Positions 60,498-64,000 of a DNA stretch of 64,000 nt are shown one piece after another. Below the pieces are notes generated by a model, which saw only the letters and a program-made list of their open reading frames with translations, ran no database searches and had not been told where the DNA came from. Origin of the DNA: Pseudomonas denitrificans (nom. rej.) (GTDB lineage Bacteria > Pseudomonadota > Gammaproteobacteria > Pseudomonadales > Pseudomonadaceae). Every line of letters begins with the position of its first letter. Positions within the stretch are counted from its first letter, which is position 1. Location of the stretch: assembly GCF_008807415.1 (NCBI RefSeq), contig NZ_CP043626.1, positions 6,610,501 to 6,674,500 on the forward strand. Direction: 5' to 3'. Position numbers and translations under genes: made by a program.

Positions 60498-60562
60498 TGG
60501 ATACCTACGAAGCGTTGACCCGCCAGAGAGCGGGAGGCAAGGCAAAGCAAGGGAGCACGGGC

Positions 60563-61747
60563 ATGAGTCAGACTTTCGTGGCGCTGGTCCAGCATCCCGG
60601 CGAGCAGGAGTGGCTGCAGAGCAGCCTGGCCGGCTGCGGGCAGGTCGTCCTGGCCAACAGCGGTACGCTGGAGGAGCTGCTGTCGCTGCTGGACGTCACC
60701 GGTGCGACGGTCCTGTTCACCAGCCTGAACAAGGCCAACCTGGTCTCCCAGGGCTCGCTGATCGAGGGGCTGGTCTCGGCGCGACCGCTGCTCTCGGTCG
60801 TCGCCGTGGGCGACGGTCTGGACAACCAGCTGGTGCTGGCCGCCATGCGCGCAGGAGCCCGGGACTTCGTCACCTACGGCGCCCGTGCCAGCGAGCTGAG
60901 CGGACTGGTCCGTCGTCTAGGCGGGCGCCTGCCCACGGTGCCGGTGAGCGCCACCCAGCAGGGCGAGCTGATCAGCCTGATCAGCGCCAGGCCCGACGCC
61001 GATGGTGCCTTCGTCGCCCTGCACCTGGCCCTGGCGCTGCAACGCCAGGCGGACCATCGCGTGCTGCTGGTGGACATCGGCCAACCCTCCGGCGAGGCGC
61101 TGGCGATCCTCGGCATGGAACCGTCATTCACCTTCGCTGATGCGCTGCGCAATCTGCGCCGCCTGGACCAGACCCTGATCGACAGTGCTTTTGCCCGCCA
61201 TGAATCCGGCCTGCGCGTGCTCAGCCTGTCGGACGAACCCGGCGTGCTGGAGCGCATCACCACCGCCGAGCTCTACCTGCTGCTGGGCAACCTGCGCAGT
61301 GCCTTCAGCCATATCCTGATCAACCTCACCGGCGTTGCCGAAGGTGAACTCAGCGGCCAGCTGCTGATGCAGGCCAACCGCGTGCTGTGGCTCGTGGACC
61401 AGAGCGTGCCATCGTGCAAGAAAGGACTGGAGCGCCTGCGCCGCCTGCGCGAACGCACGCCTGCGCTGCCGCGTATCGAGCTGCTGATCGAGCGTTACTG
61501 GGCCTCGGTGCCACCGGATGCACCGGCGCTGGGCAAGATGTTTGGCCTGGAACTCTTCGGCGTGCTGCCGGCCTCGCCCGAAGCCCGCCTGCGTGCCAAG
61601 AACGTCGGCCAGAGCCTGTTCGACCTGGCTCCGCGCGACCCGCTGACGGTGAAGCTGCGCGACCTGGCGGAGGCGCTGGGCGCCGGCGTGGCCGAGAAGC
61701 GCGGATTGTTCAGCTGGATCGGCCGGGCGAAGGCCGCGCGCTCATGA
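60563..61747 (+). CDS. tadZ: TadZ/CpaE-like pilus localisation ATPase homologue
   Basis: 394 aa from ATG 60563, preceded by AAGGGAGC; an in-frame ATG at 60497 overlapping the rcpA stop is the alternative and would add 22 residues. N-terminal ~130 residues are receiver-like (FVALVQHPGEQEWLQSSL ... AMRAGARDFVTYGA). The C-terminal part is ParA/MinD-like (HRVLLVDIGQPSGEALAILGM, LINLTGVAEGELSGQLL), but I see no canonical Walker A Gly-Lys-Gly-Gly loop, so ATP hydrolysis is doubtful. TadZ places the machine at the cell pole in other bacteria. Confidence 0.88.
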   Translation: MSQTFVALVQHPGEQEWLQSSLAGCGQVVLANSGTLEELLSLLDVTGATVLFTSLNKANLVSQGSLIEGLVSARPLLSVVAVGDGLDNQLVLAAMRAGARDFVTYGARASELSGLVRRLGGRLPTVPVSATQQGELISLISARPDADGAFVALHLALALQRQADHRVLLVDIGQPSGEALAILGMEPSFTFADALRNLRRLDQTLIDSAFARHESGLRVLSLSDEPGVLERITTAELYLLLGNLRSAFSHILINLTGVAEGELSGQLLMQANRVLWLVDQSVPSCKKGLERLRRLRERTPALPRIELLIERYWASVPPDAPALGKMFGLELFGVLPASPEARLRAKNVGQSLFDLAPRDPLTVKLRDLAEALGAGVAEKRGLFSWIGRAKAARS

Positions 61748-62991
61748 GCCAGCACTACGGCGGTGGTCACGGCCGCCACGACCAGGACCTGCAGACGCTG
61801 AAGATGCGCCTGCACCGCTACATCATCGACGAGATCGACGAAGACGGCATGAACCTGCTGGAGGGCGCGCGGCCGGCGGTGGCGCAGTACGTCTCCGAGA
61901 AGGTCTGCGAGTACGCCTCGCGCCGCCAGCTGGCGATCTCCCGCTACGAGCTGGACCGCCTTGCCGAGGAGGTGGTGGACGAACTGACCGGCTTCGGTCC
62001 GCTGGAAATCCTCCTGCGCGATCCGGGCATCTCGGAAATCCTGGTCAACGGCCCGGACCGGGTGTTCATCGAGCACGAAGGCCGGCTGTACCAGAGCGAC
62101 CTGCGCTTCATCGATGACCACCATGTGCAGCGGGTGATCCAGCGCATCCTCGCGCCCCTGGGGCGGCGCCTGGACGAGTCCAGTCCGATGGTGGACGCGC
62201 GCCTGCCCGATGGCAGCCGGGTCAACGCGATCATCCCGCCGGTGGCGCTGGACGGGCCCTGCCTGTCGATCCGCAAATTCAGCAAGGAGCTGCTCAAGAG
62301 TGCCGACCTGCTGGCCTACCAGAGCGTCGACGAAGCGATGCTGGCGTTCCTCCGCCAGGCGGTGGCGAGCCGCTGCAACATCCTCATCAGCGGCGGCACC
62401 GGCACTGGCAAGACCACGCTGCTCAACGTCATGAGCAGCTTCATCGACGAGCGCGAGCGCATCGTCACCATCGAGGATACCGCCGAGCTGCAACTGGGCC
62501 ACGACCATGTGGTACGGCTGGAGACCCGTCCGCCGAATGCCGAAGGCTTCGGCGAAGTGACTGCCCGCGACCTGATCCGCAACGCCCTGCGGATGCGCCC
62601 GGACCGCATCATCCTCGGCGAGATCCGCGGCGTCGAAGTGCTCGACGTTCTGCAGGCGATGAACACCGGTCACGATGGCTCGATGAGCACCGTGCACGCC
62701 AACTCCGCCATGGATTCGCTGCTGCGCCTGGAAATGCTGGTGGGGCTCACCGGGCAGCGCGTGCCGGAACAGACCTTGAGGCAGATGCTCTGCTCGGCGC
62801 TGGACATCATCGTGCAGATCACCCGCCTGTCCAACGGCCGCCGCTGCGTCAGCGAAATCCTCGAAGTGCTGGAGGTGCGTGACGGTGTCTACGTCACCAA
62901 CTCGCTGTTCAGCCTGGATCGGCGTGGCACCGGGCAATTCGTCCGCACGGCCCAGCCGGGCGGCATCAAGTTTCGCCAGGTGCTGCTGTGA
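61744..62991 (+). CDS. tadA: Tad secretion ATPase TadA
   Basis: 415 aa, ATGA overlap with tadZ. CpaF/TadA-type GspE ATPase: N-terminal helical domain, [27 protein letters not shown], Walker [10 protein letters not shown] at residues 217-225, the Asp box [23 protein letters not shown] (Walker B) and the His box [15 protein letters not shown]. It powers extension, and possibly retraction, of Flp pili. It overlaps tadB by four bases. Confidence 0.96.
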   Translation: MSQHYGGGHGRHDQDLQTLKMRLHRYIIDEIDEDGMNLLEGARPAVAQYVSEKVCEYASRRQLAISRYELDRLAEEVVDELTGFGPLEILLRDPGISEILVNGPDRVFIEHEGRLYQSDLRFIDDHHVQRVIQRILAPLGRRLDESSPMVDARLPDGSRVNAIIPPVALDGPCLSIRKFSKELLKSADLLAYQSVDEAMLAFLRQAVASRCNILISGGTGTGKTTLLNVMSSFIDERERIVTIEDTAELQLGHDHVVRLETRPPNAEGFGEVTARDLIRNALRMRPDRIILGEIRGVEVLDVLQAMNTGHDGSMSTVHANSAMDSLLRLEMLVGLTGQRVPEQTLRQMLCSALDIIVQITRLSNGRRCVSEILEVLEVRDGVYVTNSLFSLDRRGTGQFVRTAQPGGIKFRQVLL

Positions 62992-63875
62992 GCGGCGCAC
63001 TCTGGCTGGTCGTGGCCAGCCTGGCGCTGGCGGCGCTGGGCATGGGGCTGGCGGGCATGAGCTGGCGTGCGCGGCACCATGAGCTGGTGATGCGCCGCCT
63101 GAGCGGAGAGACTGTGGTTGCCGGAGGAGGGCGTGCCCGCAGCAGCCACTGGCTGGCGCGGCGCATGCGGCGTGCCGGCATCACCGACATGCGCGGCTGG
63201 GTACTGGGGGCCGTGGTGGTTTGCATTGTGCTGGGGCTGTTCGGGCAGCGCCTGGCCGGTCCGGTGGGGGCGCTTTGCGGCGTCGGGGTCGGCGTGCTCG
63301 GCTTCCATGCACTGCTCAATCTGCTGTACCGGCGTCGCCTGCAGAAAATGATCCGGCAGATGCCCAACTTCCTCGACCAGGTGGTACGCAGCCTGCACTC
63401 GGGGCGAACCCTGGGCGATGCCATCACCCAGGCGGTGAACGCGGCCGACGACCCGCTGCGGGAAATCTTCTCGCTGGTGAACAACCATGTGTTGCTGGGC
63501 ATCAGTCTGCCAGAGGCACTGCAGGAGGTGGCAGAGCTCTACGACGTGGAAGAGCTGCACGTGCTCTCCCTCGGCGTGGCGGTGAACCACCGTTACGGCG
63601 GCAATACCACCGACCTGCTGGAAAACATCATCAAGGTCATCCACGAGCGGGAGAAACTCGGCCGCCAGCTGCGCGCCATGACCGGTGAAACCCGCATGAG
63701 CGCCCTGGTGCTGGCGCTGCTGCCGGTGAGCCTGGGCGGCTACATCCTGTTCAGCAATCCGGGCTACCTGATGAACATGTGGCACGACCACGGCGGCCGC
63801 CTGATGTTGCTGACTTCCCTGGGGTTGCAGGTGCTGGGGTGCTACACGCTCTGGCGCATGCTCAAGAGCATCTGA
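62988..63875 (+). CDS. tadB: Inner-membrane platform protein TadB
   Basis: 295 aa, GTG start 62988. GspF-like: N-terminal helix, GLFGQRLAGPVGALCGVGVGVLGFHALL, cytoplasmic QMPNFLDQVVRSLHSGRTLGDAITQAV and the conserved GGNTTDLLENI, and two C-terminal helices. It forms the platform with TadC. Confidence 0.94.
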   Translation: MSGALWLVVASLALAALGMGLAGMSWRARHHELVMRRLSGETVVAGGGRARSSHWLARRMRRAGITDMRGWVLGAVVVCIVLGLFGQRLAGPVGALCGVGVGVLGFHALLNLLYRRRLQKMIRQMPNFLDQVVRSLHSGRTLGDAITQAVNAADDPLREIFSLVNNHVLLGISLPEALQEVAELYDVEELHVLSLGVAVNHRYGGNTTDLLENIIKVIHEREKLGRQLRAMTGETRMSALVLALLPVSLGGYILFSNPGYLMNMWHDHGGRLMLLTSLGLQVLGCYTLWRMLKSI

Positions 63876-63885
63876 GGAGGCCGGC

Positions 63886-64000
63886 ATGCCCCTGATGTAC
63901 GGATTGATGGCGGTGATCCTGGCCCTGGCGGCGATCCTCCTGCTGCTCTCGCAGAGCCGCACGGCCGGTCGTGAACAGCGCCTGATCGAGCAGCGCCTGG
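63886..64000 (+). CDS. tadC: Inner-membrane platform protein TadC, N-terminal fragment (cut by window end)
   Basis: GAGGAGG lies 7 bases before ATG 63886. Only 38 codons are in the window: MPLMYGLMAVILALAAILLL, a membrane helix, then a polar stretch. Identity is by position ten bases after tadB and by topology. Confidence 0.8.
   Translation, partial: MPLMYGLMAVILALAAILLLLSQSRTAGREQRLIEQRL

Noticed and set aside
58176..60545. 789-codon minus-strand open frame over rcpC and rcpA
   Set aside because: Covers the flp-rcpC gap and two intact genes on the other strand; composition is that of an antisense shadow.

Overview
The window is a GC-rich gammaproteobacterial chromosome segment. Gene content and order point to the genus Pseudomonas, in the P. 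aeruginosa group in the wide sense: petC-sspAB, the complete mraZ-to-ftsZ division and wall cluster followed by lpxC, secA and argJ, then panE-yajQ-mscS-ampG, groESL, colRS-inaA, PctA-type chemoreceptors and a tad/rcp locus. Protein sequences are close to, but not the same as, those I remember from P. aeruginosa. This placement rests on recognition, not on a database search.

Layout. 1-1622: 3' end of cytochrome c1 (petC), then sspA and sspB. 1672-5056 (minus): lpoA, yraN, gmhA/diaA and a BON-domain lipoprotein, packed as an envelope-linked operon. 5183-6424: rsmI and the RNase P RNA gene rnpB. 6632-24490: the dcw cluster (mraZ, rsmH, ftsL, ftsI, murE, murF, mraY, murD, ftsW, murG, murC, ddlB, ftsQ, ftsA, ftsZ) and lpxC, nearly all genes touching or overlapping, with a sigma70-like promoter and three TGGG-type MraZ boxes in front. 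24560-31250: a DciA-like protein, secA, argJ, a GST and a MutT-ThiE fusion. 31463-36065 (minus): response regulator with a degenerate GGDEF domain, panE (frameshifted here), a sensor kinase and a PduO-type adenosyltransferase. 36226-43428: yajQ, mscS, ampG, an alkyltransferase-like protein, a DUF481 barrel, an SDR, a HugZ-like protein and fxsA. 43491-46599: groESL behind a sigma32-like promoter, then crcB behind a fluoride riboswitch, and a DUF190 gene. 46730-50360: colR, colS, a methyltransferase, an InaA-like kinase and a small exported protein. 50451-53230: pncB and a HerA-like ATPase. 53387-57613 (minus): two PctA-family chemoreceptors with almost identical signalling halves. 57758-64000: flp prepilin (minus) divergent from rcpC-rcpA-tadZ-tadA-tadB-tadC (tadC cut by the window end).

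Functionally, most of the window builds and divides the envelope: lipid II synthesis (murE to murG, ddlB), septal synthesis and its regulators (ftsI, ftsW, ftsL, ftsQ, ftsA, ftsZ, lpoA), lipid A commitment (lpxC), secretion (secA), muropeptide recycling (ampG) and envelope sensing (colRS). The chemoreceptor and tad sections are more accessory. I found no insertion sequence, prophage, CRISPR array or tRNA. I see no clearly undescribed system. The points most worth a second look are the panE frameshift, the homogenised chemoreceptor pair, the crcB riboswitch switch architecture, and the possible c-di-GMP-linked group around the degenerate GGDEF regulator and yajQ.
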